Positions 26,168 through 34,847 of a DNA stretch of 64,000 bases are shown here, piece by piece. Numbering within the stretch: the first letter of the stretch is position 1; each line of letters opens with the position of its first letter. The position numbers and the translations under genes were made by a program. Below the pieces are notes generated by a model that was not told the DNA's origin, ran no database searches, and was given only the letters and a program-made list of their open reading frames with translations. Source of the stretch: an uncultured Oscillibacter sp. (GTDB taxonomy: Bacteria > Bacillota > Clostridia > Oscillospirales > Oscillospiraceae); the NCBI GenBank assembly GCA_910589315.1, contig CAJUTB010000010.1:1-64000 (forward strand), in the 5' to 3' direction.

Positions 26168-27099
26168 TGCGGGAAATTAAGAAAATCGTTATCGCAGGCG
26201 CGGGAACCATGGGTTCCTCCATGGGCCAGACCTTTGCGAAGTTCGGCTATGACGTGGTCCTGTATGACATTTTCCCCGCCGCGCTGGAAAAGGCCAAAAA
26301 CCTGATCACCCTGAACCAGAAAACCGAGGTTTCCGAGGGCATCGTGACCCAGGCGGAGTCTGACGCGCTGCTTCAGCGCATCCAGTACACCGGCGAGATG
26401 GAAGCCTTCAAGACGGCGGATTTTGTGGTGGAAGCCGTCTTGGAGAAAATGGAAATCAAGCACAAGTTCTGGGAAGAAGCCTCCCGTCTGGTGGGCGAGG
26501 ACGTGGTCTTGGCCAGCAACACCTCCGGCCTTTCCATCACCAAAATTGCCGAAGTCATCCATAAGCCCGAGCGGTTCGGCGGTATGCACTGGATTAACCC
26601 GCCCCATATCATTCGTCTGATCGAAGTCATTCAGGGCGAGAAGACCAGCGACGAGGCCGCGGGCGTCATCCGCGATCTGGCTTTGAAGGTGGAGAAGAAG
26701 CCCGTTATTGTCAAGGACGCGCCGGGCTTTGCCCTGAACCGCATCCAACTGGCGATTCTGCGGGAGTGCCTGCACATTGTGGAGGCAGGCATCGCCAGTC
26801 CCGAGGCGGTGGACGACGTGATGAAATACGGTCTGGGCCTGCGCTATGCGTGCCTGGGACCCTTCGAGGTCTGCGACCTGGGCGGTCTGGACATCTTCAA
26901 CAACATCGCTTCCTACCTGTTCGCGGATTTGTGCGACAAGAAGGAACCCTTCGGAATGCTGGCGGACCGTGCGGCCAAGGGCCAGTTCGGCGTGAAGAAC
27001 GGCGCGGGCTTCTACGACTATTCCGACGGCAAGGACGAAGCGAAGATTCAGTACCGCGACGAGATGTTTACCAAGCTGGCGAAGTGCCTGTACGAGTAA
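26167..27099 (+). CDS. hbd: 3-hydroxyacyl-CoA dehydrogenase
   Basis: The 310-residue enzyme has the NAD site GAGTMG (11-16), the VVEAV block with E89, SNTSGLSIT (S117, N118) and the catalytic H141 in GMHWINPP. The C-terminal dimerisation domain carries the DAPGFALNRI signature. Ordinary Hbd reads GMHFFNPP; the WI pair here marks a side branch, so substrate chain length may differ. It would interconvert acetoacetyl-CoA and (S)-3-hydroxybutyryl-CoA. Its ATG shares a base with the preceding stop. Confidence 0.9.
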   Translation: MREIKKIVIAGAGTMGSSMGQTFAKFGYDVVLYDIFPAALEKAKNLITLNQKTEVSEGIVTQAESDALLQRIQYTGEMEAFKTADFVVEAVLEKMEIKHKFWEEASRLVGEDVVLASNTSGLSITKIAEVIHKPERFGGMHWINPPHIIRLIEVIQGEKTSDEAAGVIRDLALKVEKKPVIVKDAPGFALNRIQLAILRECLHIVEAGIASPEAVDDVMKYGLGLRYACLGPFEVCDLGGLDIFNNIASYLFADLCDKKEPFGMLADRAAKGQFGVKNGAGFYDYSDGKDEAKIQYRDEMFTKLAKCLYE

Positions 27100-27117
27100 A
27101 TATCTGAAAAGCTGCCG

Positions 27118-27157
27118 TTTTCCCGTCCCGGCCAGTTCTCCCTCCGGGACGGGAAAA
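27118..27157 (+). promoter_or_regulatory. Intra-operon hairpin before the permease gene
   Basis: TTTTCCCGTCCCGG and CCGGGACGGGAAAA (27118-27131, 27144-27157) form a 14-bp perfect stem without a following T run. It more likely protects or processes the mRNA between hbd and the permease than ends transcription. Confidence 0.6.
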
Positions 27158-27193
27158 GGTAAATGGTGTGTGTTAGATTAGAAAGGAGAATTT

Positions 27194-28540
27194 ATGGAAT
27201 TAGTATCTCTGCTTGGTATCGTGATTGGTCTGGTCCTCTTGATGTTCCTGGCCTTTAAGGGCTGCAACATCATCTGGCTGGCTCCCGTCTGCGCAATGGT
27301 GGTCGCCATCATGAGCGGCTATTCCTTGCTGGACGCCTACCTGGGCGACTACATGACCGGTATGGCAAACTATGTGCTGTCCTGGTTCCCGGCGTTCTTC
27401 CTGGGCGCGGTATACGGAAAGGTCATGGATATGACCGGCTCCGCCCGCAGCCTGGCCGACTGGCTCGTGAAGCTGATCGGCTCGAAATTCGCCGTGGCGG
27501 CGGTCGTCATCCCCTGCCTGCTGATGACCTATGGCGGCATCTCTCTGTTTGTCGTGGTGTTCGTCATCTATCCGATGGGCTACGCCATTTACCGTGCCGC
27601 CGACCTGCCCCGGACGCTGCTGCCCGGCGCGATTGCCTTCGGCGCGTTCGGCATTACCATGACCGCCATCCCCGGCACGCCTCAGATTCAGAACCTGATC
27701 CCCTGCAACTACTACGGCACCACCGCCATGGCGGGCCTGCCCATGTCCATTGCGGCGATCATCATTGTCGGTATCCCCGGCTATGTGTATCTGGAATGGC
27801 GTGCCCGTCAGGCTCATGCCAAGGGACTGCACTTCACACCCGACCCCAAGCATAAGGAAGTGGACCACAGCGAGAAGGCTCTGCCCTCCTGGCACTGGCT
27901 CTCCGGCCTGATCCCCCTGATCGTGGTCGTTCTGATGCTGAACCTGTTCCCCAAGATTCTGATGAACATGGGCGGCCCGGAACTTTCCTCCACCCAGGCC
28001 ATCGTCATCGCTCTGCTTTGCGGTATTGCCATCTGCCTGATCATGAACGCATCTCAGTTCCAGATCTTCCTCAGCGCGATCAATGAAGGCGCGGTCGGTT
28101 CGATGGGCGCGATCATGAATACAGCCTGCGCCGTGGGCTTCGGTTCCGTGGTAAAAGTGGTTCCCGGCTTCGCGCTGCTGACCAATGCCGCGCTGAATAT
28201 GCCCGGCTCCATCCTGTTCTCCGAGGCCGTGGCCGTCAACCTGCTGGCCGGCGCGACCGGTTCCGCCTCCGGCGGTATGTCCATCGCTCTGGAAGCCCTG
28301 GCTCCCAAGTACATGGAAATGGCCGGCACTCTGGGCATCAACGTAGAGTATCTGCACCGTATTGCCTCCCTGTCCTCCGGCGGTCTGGACACCCTGCCTC
28401 ATAACGGCGCGGTTTTGACCCTGCTGGCGGTCTCCAACTGCACGCACAAGGAATCCTATCTGGACATCTGCGTGACGACCTGCATCATCCCGGTCGTCGG
28501 CTCCTTGCTGCTGGCTCTGGGTTGGGGCATTTTCCTGTAA
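27194..28540 (+). CDS. GntP-family permease, probably for 3-hydroxybutyrate
   Basis: The 448-residue polytopic protein has about 12 membrane segments and the GntP-family features AFGAFGITMTAIPGTPQIQNLIP and the C-terminal SSGGLDTLPHNGAVLTLLAV. This subfamily contains proteins annotated as D-beta-hydroxybutyrate permeases. AGAAAGGAG precedes the ATG. Because it ends a bdh/CoA-transferase/hbd operon, import of 3-hydroxybutyrate or acetoacetate in symport with H+ is the most economical reading; gluconate is unlikely since no sugar-acid enzyme is nearby. Confidence 0.87.
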   Translation: MELVSLLGIVIGLVLLMFLAFKGCNIIWLAPVCAMVVAIMSGYSLLDAYLGDYMTGMANYVLSWFPAFFLGAVYGKVMDMTGSARSLADWLVKLIGSKFAVAAVVIPCLLMTYGGISLFVVVFVIYPMGYAIYRAADLPRTLLPGAIAFGAFGITMTAIPGTPQIQNLIPCNYYGTTAMAGLPMSIAAIIIVGIPGYVYLEWRARQAHAKGLHFTPDPKHKEVDHSEKALPSWHWLSGLIPLIVVVLMLNLFPKILMNMGGPELSSTQAIVIALLCGIAICLIMNASQFQIFLSAINEGAVGSMGAIMNTACAVGFGSVVKVVPGFALLTNAALNMPGSILFSEAVAVNLLAGATGSASGGMSIALEALAPKYMEMAGTLGINVEYLHRIASLSSGGLDTLPHNGAVLTLLAVSNCTHKESYLDICVTTCIIPVVGSLLLALGWGIFL

Positions 28541-28590
28541 GAAAACCAAGACAGCATACTGCGGCCTTCTGCGCCGCTCCCCCTAAAGCT

Positions 28591-28625
28591 GGGAATCCCA
28601 AAGAAATTTGGGGTTCCCTTTTTTT
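28591..28625 (+). terminator. Intrinsic terminator of the hydroxybutyrate operon
   Basis: GGGAATCCCAAA and TTTGGGGTTCCC form a stem with a GAAA loop and are followed by seven T residues. Confidence 0.92.
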
Positions 28626-28634
28626 GGATTCCAA

Positions 28635-28663
28635 TAGACTTGCGGGGCGAAGTGTGCTATGAT
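28635..28663 (+). promoter_or_regulatory. Putative sigma-A promoter of rpoN
   Basis: TAGACT (28635-28640), a 17-base spacer and TATGAT (28658-28663), 39 bases before the start. The -35 is imperfect. Confidence 0.45.
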
Positions 28664-28701
28664 GGAGGTAATCCGAATTGGGAAGGTTGGAGGCTGCGCA
28701 T

Positions 28702-30045
28702 ATGAGCGTTATTTCTCTCAAGCCGGAGTTGCGGCAGGAAATCAGGCTGCTGCCCCAACTGCTGCAATCCATCGAAATTTTACAGATGAATTCCCAGGAG
28801 CTTTTGGAGCATTTGGGCCGCTTGACGGAGGAAAATCCGGTGCTGGAACAGGACGACGCGTCGAGCCTGTACAGCAGCTATGAGGAACTCCGGCGGCAGG
28901 CGAGCTGGCTGGACGGCGGCGTCCGGGGCGCGACGTTCCGCCATGACGAGGGGGAATTTTATCCGGAACAGGGGGCCGCAGACCGGGAGACGGAAAGTTT
29001 GACGGGATTTCTCTGCGACCAGCTGGAACGGAAGCGGCTGCCAAAGCCGCTGCTGGCGTTGTCGAAATATATGGTGGAGCTTTTGGATGAGGATGGCCGT
29101 CTGGACGAAGAAGACTTGGAGGACCTGCGGAGGCTGAAAATTCCGGAGACGCTGCTTGCACAGGCGTTGGAACTGGTGCAGTCCTTGGAACCGGCGGGCG
29201 TGGGGGCGCGCAGTCTTTCGGAATGTCTGGTGTTGCAGCTGCGGCGGCAGGGGACGGCCAGCGCGGCCGCGCTGGGAATTGCAGAGCGTTTTCTGACGGA
29301 GCTGGGGCGGAAGCGCTATGGGCCGATTCTCCGGGAGCTGGGAATTTCTCCGGAGGAACTGCGGCGGGCCGAGAGGGAGATTTCGGCGTTGGAGCCGCAT
29401 CCGGGCCGGGCCTTTGCGCCGGAGGAGCGGGCCGTTTACGTGCGGCCGGACGTGTTCGTTATGGAGCAGGAGGGGGAGCTGAAAGTTGTGCTGAACGATT
29501 TTTATCTTCCAAAACTTTCTATAAACTCCTATTATGCCCGACTCTTGAAGGACTCTGACGAAAAGGAGACAAAAGACTATTTGCGGGAGAAATTGCAGCA
29601 GGCCCGGTGGGTGTTGAACAGTCTGGATCGCCGGGGCAGTACGCTGCGTCGCTGCGCGGAAGCGGTGCTGGAGGCCCAGCGGCCTTTCTTCGCCGGAAAA
29701 ACCGGCGAACTCCTGCCCTTGAGCTTGTCCGCCCTCTCGGACGAAATGGAGCTGCATCCGTCCACGATTTCCCGGGCGGTGCGGGACAAGTACCTCCAAT
29801 GCCGCCAGGGCACCTATCCGCTGCGGTATTTTTTCAGCCGGGCGGTGGGAATTCAGGGACCGTCCCGGCAGGCGGTGAAACAAAAACTGCTGCTGCTGGT
29901 AAAGGACGAAAACCCCCGGCGGCCCTTGAGCGACCAGAGGCTTTGCGAGCTGCTGGCGGAAAACGGCGTGCAGGTGGCCCGCCGCACCGTTGCGAAATAC
30001 CGGATGGAACTGGGAATCGCTTCCTCCTCCGCCCGGAAGCGGTAA
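28702..30045 (+). CDS. rpoN: RNA polymerase sigma-54 factor
   Basis: The 447-residue protein is a complete sigma-54. Region I is Leu/Gln-rich (RLLPQLLQSIEILQMNSQEL), followed by an acidic region II, the core-binding region III and the C-terminal DNA-binding part with an HTH (LHPSTISRAVRDKYLQ) and the RpoN box ARRTVAKYR (426-434). The start at 28702 has TTGGAGGC upstream and is preferred to a TTG at 28678. The gene lies just after the sigma-54-dependent hydroxybutyrate operon but behind a strong terminator, so it has its own promoter. Confidence 0.96.
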   Translation: MSVISLKPELRQEIRLLPQLLQSIEILQMNSQELLEHLGRLTEENPVLEQDDASSLYSSYEELRRQASWLDGGVRGATFRHDEGEFYPEQGAADRETESLTGFLCDQLERKRLPKPLLALSKYMVELLDEDGRLDEEDLEDLRRLKIPETLLAQALELVQSLEPAGVGARSLSECLVLQLRRQGTASAAALGIAERFLTELGRKRYGPILRELGISPEELRRAEREISALEPHPGRAFAPEERAVYVRPDVFVMEQEGELKVVLNDFYLPKLSINSYYARLLKDSDEKETKDYLREKLQQARWVLNSLDRRGSTLRRCAEAVLEAQRPFFAGKTGELLPLSLSALSDEMELHPSTISRAVRDKYLQCRQGTYPLRYFFSRAVGIQGPSRQAVKQKLLLLVKDENPRRPLSDQRLCELLAENGVQVARRTVAKYRMELGIASSSARKR

Positions 30046-30056
30046 GAAATACATAG

Positions 30057-30088
30057 GACCAGGGGCCGAGGCTCCTGGTCCGTTTTTT
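30057..30088 (+). terminator. Terminator of rpoN, probably shared
   Basis: GGACCAGGGGC and GCTCCTGGTCC form a stem followed by six T residues. The convergent metH-yitJ operon ends at 30087, so the stem may serve both strands. Confidence 0.88.
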
Positions 30089-31850
30089 ATTGAATTTGTT
30101 CCAGAATCCGCACCATAAGCGGGACCCGTTTGAAGGGTGTCATGAGATAGAAGCCATCGGAAAAGGGGGCGGCTTCTCCGGCAATGGCGGTGGAGATCCG
30201 GACGGCCAGATCTTCGGCTTCCTCCCGGCTTTTGCCCTCGTAGCGCGCGGTGATCTCGCTGGAAATACGCATCCCGGCAATTTCATTGTTAAGGAAGCAG
30301 GCGTTTTTATAGCTGACGACGGGATAAATCCCGGCGAGGATTTTCCCTCGCAAGGTCTGCTTTGCCAGGACAAGGTTATTCAGAGCCTCCTTGGAAAGCA
30401 CCGGCTGCGTAAGAAAACCCGTAATGCCGTTGTCCTCTTTTTCCCGTGCGATTTTGAGCTGCATCGTAAAATTTTTGGCGTTCAGGTTCAGTGCGCCGAA
30501 CAAACGGAAGGGCGTCCGGAGGACGGTTTCGTTTAATCCGGCAACGTAGCGGGCGAGAGTCCTGGAGTTGAAATTGAAAACGCTTTTCACCTCGTCCCGG
30601 TTTTCCGAGGGAATCGGGTCCCCCGTGACCAGCAGTACGTTGTGTACGCCCTCCATGGACAGCCCCAGAAGCAGAGCCTTGGCGGCGTTGAGGTTCCGGT
30701 CCCGGCAGGTCATGTGGGGGAGCGGTTCCACGCCCAGCTCCCGCTTGATCTTGCAGGCCAGCAGGGAGCTGTCCGCCCGGGGGCGTCCAATGGGACAGTC
30801 GGCAATTGTCACCGCGTCCGCGCCTGCGTTCCGCAGGGCCTGCACGCCATCGAGAAAAAAGGAAATGTCGTCGTCTGCGGGCGGGTCCAGCTCCACGGCG
30901 ACAACCCGCCGTCCGGCGTCCAGCTTTTCCGCCAGGGGGTTGTCTTGGGGGGCAGGCGAAACGGGAATCGCTTCCCGCCGGGGCTGGGCAGGGATTTGCA
31001 AAGGCTTTGCCAGAGCTTCGGCGGCTTTGGCGATGTGTTCCGGCGTTGTGCCGCAGCAGCCGCCTACGATCTGGGCTCCAGCCTGGACGATTTCCGCCAG
31101 TTTGTCTCCGAAATAGGCCGGCTCGCCCTGGTAGACCGTCCGGCGGCCCAGAACGGTGGGATATCCGGCGTTGGGCATGACCGAAAGCCGGACGCCCCGC
31201 CGGTCAAGTTTGCGGATGTACTCCAAGAGGTGCCGGGGGCCGGAGACGCAGTTGAAGCCCACGGCGTCGATCTCCGGCAGAGCCGCGGCGCGTTGAAAGA
31301 GGGTCTCTCCGGCATAGCCCTCCCGGGTGGTTCCGTCCATGGCAACGGCAAAGGATACGATGAGAAATGCATTGGGACAGCGGGCTTTCAGGCGCCGGGC
31401 AAGTTCCGGAATTCCCTCGCCGGAGGGCAGCGTTTCTACCAGGAAATGGTCCGCGCCCTGGGCCAAAAACAGATCAATCTGCATGAGGTAATTCTCCGCA
31501 CGGGAGAGGACGCCGCCTGCGGGAGCGGGTCCCAGGTCCGCGAAAACATACGCGCCGTACGGTTCCGCACATTCCCGCGCCAGGCGGCAGGCCGCTTCGA
31601 TGATGCGTTCGGCGGCGGTTTCGTTTCCGCCGGCCAGGTCTACGCCGGCGGTAAAGGTGTTGGTTTTGACGGCGCGGCAGCCGGCTTCCAGGTAGGCGCG
31701 GTGAATGGCGGCGACAGAGGCTGGATCTGTCAGATTTGCAATCTCACAGCGTTCCTCCATCCGTCCGGGGAGAGCGGCAAAACAGGTGCCCATTGCGCCG
31801 TCAAACAGCAGCGGGTTTCCCTCTGCCAGAAACGTACGGATGTCTTTCAT
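30087..31850 (-). CDS. yitJ: Bifunctional homocysteine S-methyltransferase / methylenetetrahydrofolate reductase
   Basis: The 587-residue protein fuses an N-terminal homocysteine methyltransferase domain (1-290; LLFDGAMGT, NCVSGP and the zinc-binding GGCCGTTPEHI) to a methylenetetrahydrofolate reductase domain (about 310-587; ELDPPADDD, LLVTGDPI, and the FLTQPV segment). This is the YitJ arrangement of Firmicutes. The MTHFR half supplies methyl-THF to the upstream MetH. The ATG overlaps the metH stop by 4 bp, making it the last gene of the operon. The N-terminal domain duplicates the one in MetH; its own methyl donor is not known. Confidence 0.93.
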   Translation of the reverse strand: MKDIRTFLAEGNPLLFDGAMGTCFAALPGRMEERCEIANLTDPASVAAIHRAYLEAGCRAVKTNTFTAGVDLAGGNETAAERIIEAACRLARECAEPYGAYVFADLGPAPAGGVLSRAENYLMQIDLFLAQGADHFLVETLPSGEGIPELARRLKARCPNAFLIVSFAVAMDGTTREGYAGETLFQRAAALPEIDAVGFNCVSGPRHLLEYIRKLDRRGVRLSVMPNAGYPTVLGRRTVYQGEPAYFGDKLAEIVQAGAQIVGGCCGTTPEHIAKAAEALAKPLQIPAQPRREAIPVSPAPQDNPLAEKLDAGRRVVAVELDPPADDDISFFLDGVQALRNAGADAVTIADCPIGRPRADSSLLACKIKRELGVEPLPHMTCRDRNLNAAKALLLGLSMEGVHNVLLVTGDPIPSENRDEVKSVFNFNSRTLARYVAGLNETVLRTPFRLFGALNLNAKNFTMQLKIAREKEDNGITGFLTQPVLSKEALNNLVLAKQTLRGKILAGIYPVVSYKNACFLNNEIAGMRISSEITARYEGKSREEAEDLAVRISTAIAGEAAPFSDGFYLMTPFKRVPLMVRILEQIQ

Positions 31851-34201
31851 TCCAACACCTTCTTTGCGATTTCCACGGACTCCCTGGCGTCTTTTGCGTA
31901 ATAATCCGCGCCGATTTGGCGGGCGTAGTCCGGTGTGACCACCGCGCCGCCGACAAACGTAACCGGCGGCTCCGGCAGTGTCCGCAGCTGGCGGACTGTT
32001 TCCGCCATTGCCGGGAGGGTGGTGGTCATGAGCGCAGAGAGGCCTACCAGCTGCACGCCCTGTTTGACGACGGCCTGCACGATGGTCTCCGGCGGTACGT
32101 CCCGACCCAGGTCAAAGACTTCGTAGCCGTAATTTTCCAGCACTGTTTTCACAATGTTTTTGCCGATGTCATGGATATCGCCCTGTACGGTTGCGACGAT
32201 CAGCGTACCTTTTTTCACCGGCGCGCCGCCCTTTTCCGCAATGGAGGTACGAATTACCTCAAAGACCGCCTGCGCGGCCTGGGCTGCGCTGAGAAGCTGC
32301 GGCAGAAATACGCGGCCAACTTCATAGCCCTCGCCCACGCGATCCAGAGCGGGAATCAGCCGCTTTTCAACCAGGGACAACTCGTCGCCGGTTTCCAGGG
32401 CGGCCTTTGCCAATTTGGCGGCGTCGGCTTTCAGACCCTTGCAAACGGCGTCCTCCAAAGTCATTTCCGCACTCTGAACCGATTGTACCGCAGGAACTGC
32501 GCCGGAAAAACGGGCAATATAGTCCCGGCATTGGGCATCCGCCCCAGAGAGGACCCGGAAGGCGGAAATTGCGTCCATCATCTCCGTTTGGTTGGGGTTG
32601 AGAATGGGGAGGGTGAGACCCGCCGCCAGAGCCTGGATCAGAAAACTCTGGGAAATCAAGCCCCGGTTTGGAAGCCCGAAAGAAATGTTGGATACGCCCA
32701 GAACGGTCTGCAAACCCAGCTCCTGCCGGATGGACCGAACAGCCCGCAGGGTTTCCGCGGCCTGCTCCTGCTGGGCGGACACCGTGAGGGTGAGACAGTC
32801 TATCCACACGTCCTCCCGCGGGATGCCGAAGGACAAAGCGGCGTCCAGGATTTTCCGCGCAATGGCGAGACGGTCCTCCGCCGTCTGGGGAATGCCCCGC
32901 TTGTCCAGCGTCAGGCCCACAACGCTGGCCCCGTATTTTTTCACGATGGGCAGAATCCGCGTTAAAACCTCCGGCTCGCCGTTAACGGAGTTCACTGCCG
33001 CTTTGCCGTTGTAAACCCGCAGAGCGGCTTCAAGTGCGTCGGGATTGGTGGAATCCAATTGCAGGGGAAGGGACACCGCGCTTTGAATCTTTTTGACCAC
33101 CCGCGGAAGCATCTCGGCTTCGTTCACGCCGGGAAAGCCTACGTTTACGTCTAAAATATCCGCGCCCGCGTCCTCCTGCTGGATGGCCACATCCAGAATG
33201 TAGTCCAAATCGTCTTCCAGCAATGCTTGCTGAAAACGCTTTTTTCCAGTGGGATTGACGCGCTCGCCAATCACCCGCACGCCGTCCAGCCGCAGGGGAT
33301 TCGTAGGGGTGCAGACGAAACTGCCGCCCAAATAATGCCGGGGAGCGGGGGATTTGCCCTCCAAAACCCGCCGGACGGCCCGGATGTACTCCGGCGAAGT
33401 GCCGCAGCAGCCTCCGAACAGCGTGACGCCTGCTTCCAGGCAGGGCAGGAGCGTTTCCGCAAAGGCTTCCGGGTCCATGTCGTAATGACCGTCCACCGGG
33501 TCTGGAAGACCTGCATTGGGCTTGGCGATGACCGGCAGGCGAGTGTTTTCACACAGCTCCTTCAGGAGCGGAGCCAGCTTGTCCGGCCCAAGAGAGCAGT
33601 TCAGGCCGATTGCGTCGGCCCCTAAGCCCTCCAACGTTCGCGCCATGGAAGCCACCGTGCAGCCGGTAAAGGTTCGCCCGCCCTCGTCGAAAGACATGGT
33701 GACGAGAACCGGCAGTTTCGTGCAGTCCTTCACGGCTTGCAGCGCGGCTTTCGCTTCATAGAGGTCCGTCATGGTCTCAATAACCGCGAGGTCGGCCCCG
33801 GCTTTTTCGCCGCAGACGGCCATATTTGCAAACAGCTCCCAGGCCCGCTGGAAAGAAAGACTCCCCATCGGTTCCAGCAGCGTTCCCAGGGGTCCGATGT
33901 CCAGAGCGGCGAACTGGCCTGGTCCAGCCTCGGCCTTTGCAAGACGGACTCCGGCTGTGACGACCTCCTGGAGGGTGTGTCCCGTCCCGGCCAGCTTGAG
34001 TTCATTGGCACCGAAGGTATTGGCGTAGACGATCTGACTTCCGGCGTCGAAATAGTCCCGGTGAACGGAACGGATCAAATCCGGATTGGTAAGATTCAAA
34101 AGCTCGGGATGGCCGCCGGGCGGCAGTCCTTTTTGTTGCAGGACGGTCCCCATGGCGCCGTCCAACAAGATGATTTGGTTTTGTAAGCTATCAAATTGCA
34201 C
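31847..34201 (-). CDS. metH: Cobalamin-dependent methionine synthase, core without activation domain
   Basis: The 784-residue protein holds the homocysteine-binding domain (1-290, zinc ligands in GGCCGTSPEYIRA), the pterin-binding domain (about 300-560, starting VIGERVNPTGKKRF), the B12 cap (about 575-650) and the Rossmann B12 domain with DxHxxG as D675, H677, G680. The S-adenosylmethionine activation domain of the 1200-residue E. coli enzyme is missing and is supplied by the gene just upstream. The start is GTG with GGGAGG 8 bases before. It overlaps the upstream gene by 11 bp and yitJ by 4 bp. Confidence 0.94.
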   Translation of the reverse strand: MQFDSLQNQIILLDGAMGTVLQQKGLPPGGHPELLNLTNPDLIRSVHRDYFDAGSQIVYANTFGANELKLAGTGHTLQEVVTAGVRLAKAEAGPGQFAALDIGPLGTLLEPMGSLSFQRAWELFANMAVCGEKAGADLAVIETMTDLYEAKAALQAVKDCTKLPVLVTMSFDEGGRTFTGCTVASMARTLEGLGADAIGLNCSLGPDKLAPLLKELCENTRLPVIAKPNAGLPDPVDGHYDMDPEAFAETLLPCLEAGVTLFGGCCGTSPEYIRAVRRVLEGKSPAPRHYLGGSFVCTPTNPLRLDGVRVIGERVNPTGKKRFQQALLEDDLDYILDVAIQQEDAGADILDVNVGFPGVNEAEMLPRVVKKIQSAVSLPLQLDSTNPDALEAALRVYNGKAAVNSVNGEPEVLTRILPIVKKYGASVVGLTLDKRGIPQTAEDRLAIARKILDAALSFGIPREDVWIDCLTLTVSAQQEQAAETLRAVRSIRQELGLQTVLGVSNISFGLPNRGLISQSFLIQALAAGLTLPILNPNQTEMMDAISAFRVLSGADAQCRDYIARFSGAVPAVQSVQSAEMTLEDAVCKGLKADAAKLAKAALETGDELSLVEKRLIPALDRVGEGYEVGRVFLPQLLSAAQAAQAVFEVIRTSIAEKGGAPVKKGTLIVATVQGDIHDIGKNIVKTVLENYGYEVFDLGRDVPPETIVQAVVKQGVQLVGLSALMTTTLPAMAETVRQLRTLPEPPVTFVGGAVVTPDYARQIGADYYAKDARESVEIAKKVLE

Positions 34202-34847
34202 AGTTTTTTCCTCCCTTGCGCAGCGCGCAGGTATCCCGCATGGAACAGCAGGCGCAGCCTCGAATGCGTGCTTTCTGGGGCCGGTCCGACAGGCCGATGA
34301 CCGCCGTGACAGACTTCGCCGGATTGAGCAGCAGGCTTTCCGTCACATAAAGTCCCAGCCGCCGGGACGCATCCAGGGCGTCGCAGATGTCCGGCTGGAG
34401 CGACAGCGGCAAATCGCCATAGCCGGGGCTGAAGCGGTCGGTCAGGTAACGGTCCGGAAAACGGGCGGCCAGTTCAGCCCCGGCGGCGTCGCAGCCCGCC
34501 TCGACAAACGCGCTGCCGCAGGCGTCGCAGAGAACGGCCTTCGCCATATCGCGGGCCTGAAAGACAGCGAGACGCCGGTCAAAGACGGTTCCCAGCGTAC
34601 AGGCCAGCAGCGCGGCCTGTTGACACTCCGCCAACATCTTCGTCGCGGAAACGCCGGTCAATACGACGTTTGTGCCGCGCAGAGCGATGCCGCCGGGCAG
34701 AAATTCCAGACCATATACCTTGTAAGTATACCGCGGCTGTATGGCGGATGCAAGGTTTTCCGCCATTTCGGCCGTCTGTCTGCGCAGATTTTCCGGCGCA
34801 TTTTGTGCGCCCAGATAGCGCAGAGCCTCGTTGACATCCGGTTTCAA
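34191..34847 (-). CDS. Vitamin B12-dependent methionine synthase activation-domain protein
   Basis: The 218-residue protein corresponds to the reactivation domain normally at the C-terminus of MetH. It has the RFSPGYGDLPLSLQ segment (SAM-binding region) and the following LLLNPAKSVTAVIGLSD block. It ends in a Cys-rich tail (CACCSMRDTCALRKGGKNC), possibly metal-binding, which is common in stand-alone clostridial versions. It should reductively methylate inactive cob(II)alamin on MetH. The start is TTG, overlapping the regulator stop as TTGA, with AGGAGG upstream. Confidence 0.9.
   Translation of the reverse strand: MKPDVNEALRYLGAQNAPENLRRQTAEMAENLASAIQPRYTYKVYGLEFLPGGIALRGTNVVLTGVSATKMLAECQQAALLACTLGTVFDRRLAVFQARDMAKAVLCDACGSAFVEAGCDAAGAELAARFPDRYLTDRFSPGYGDLPLSLQPDICDALDASRRLGLYVTESLLLNPAKSVTAVIGLSDRPQKARIRGCACCSMRDTCALRKGGKNCAI

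Noticed and set aside
27200..28549. A 449-codon minus-strand frame opposite the GntP permease
   Set aside because: Composition (Gly/His/Gln/Asp-rich) is typical of an antisense shadow, and the plus-strand permease is clear.
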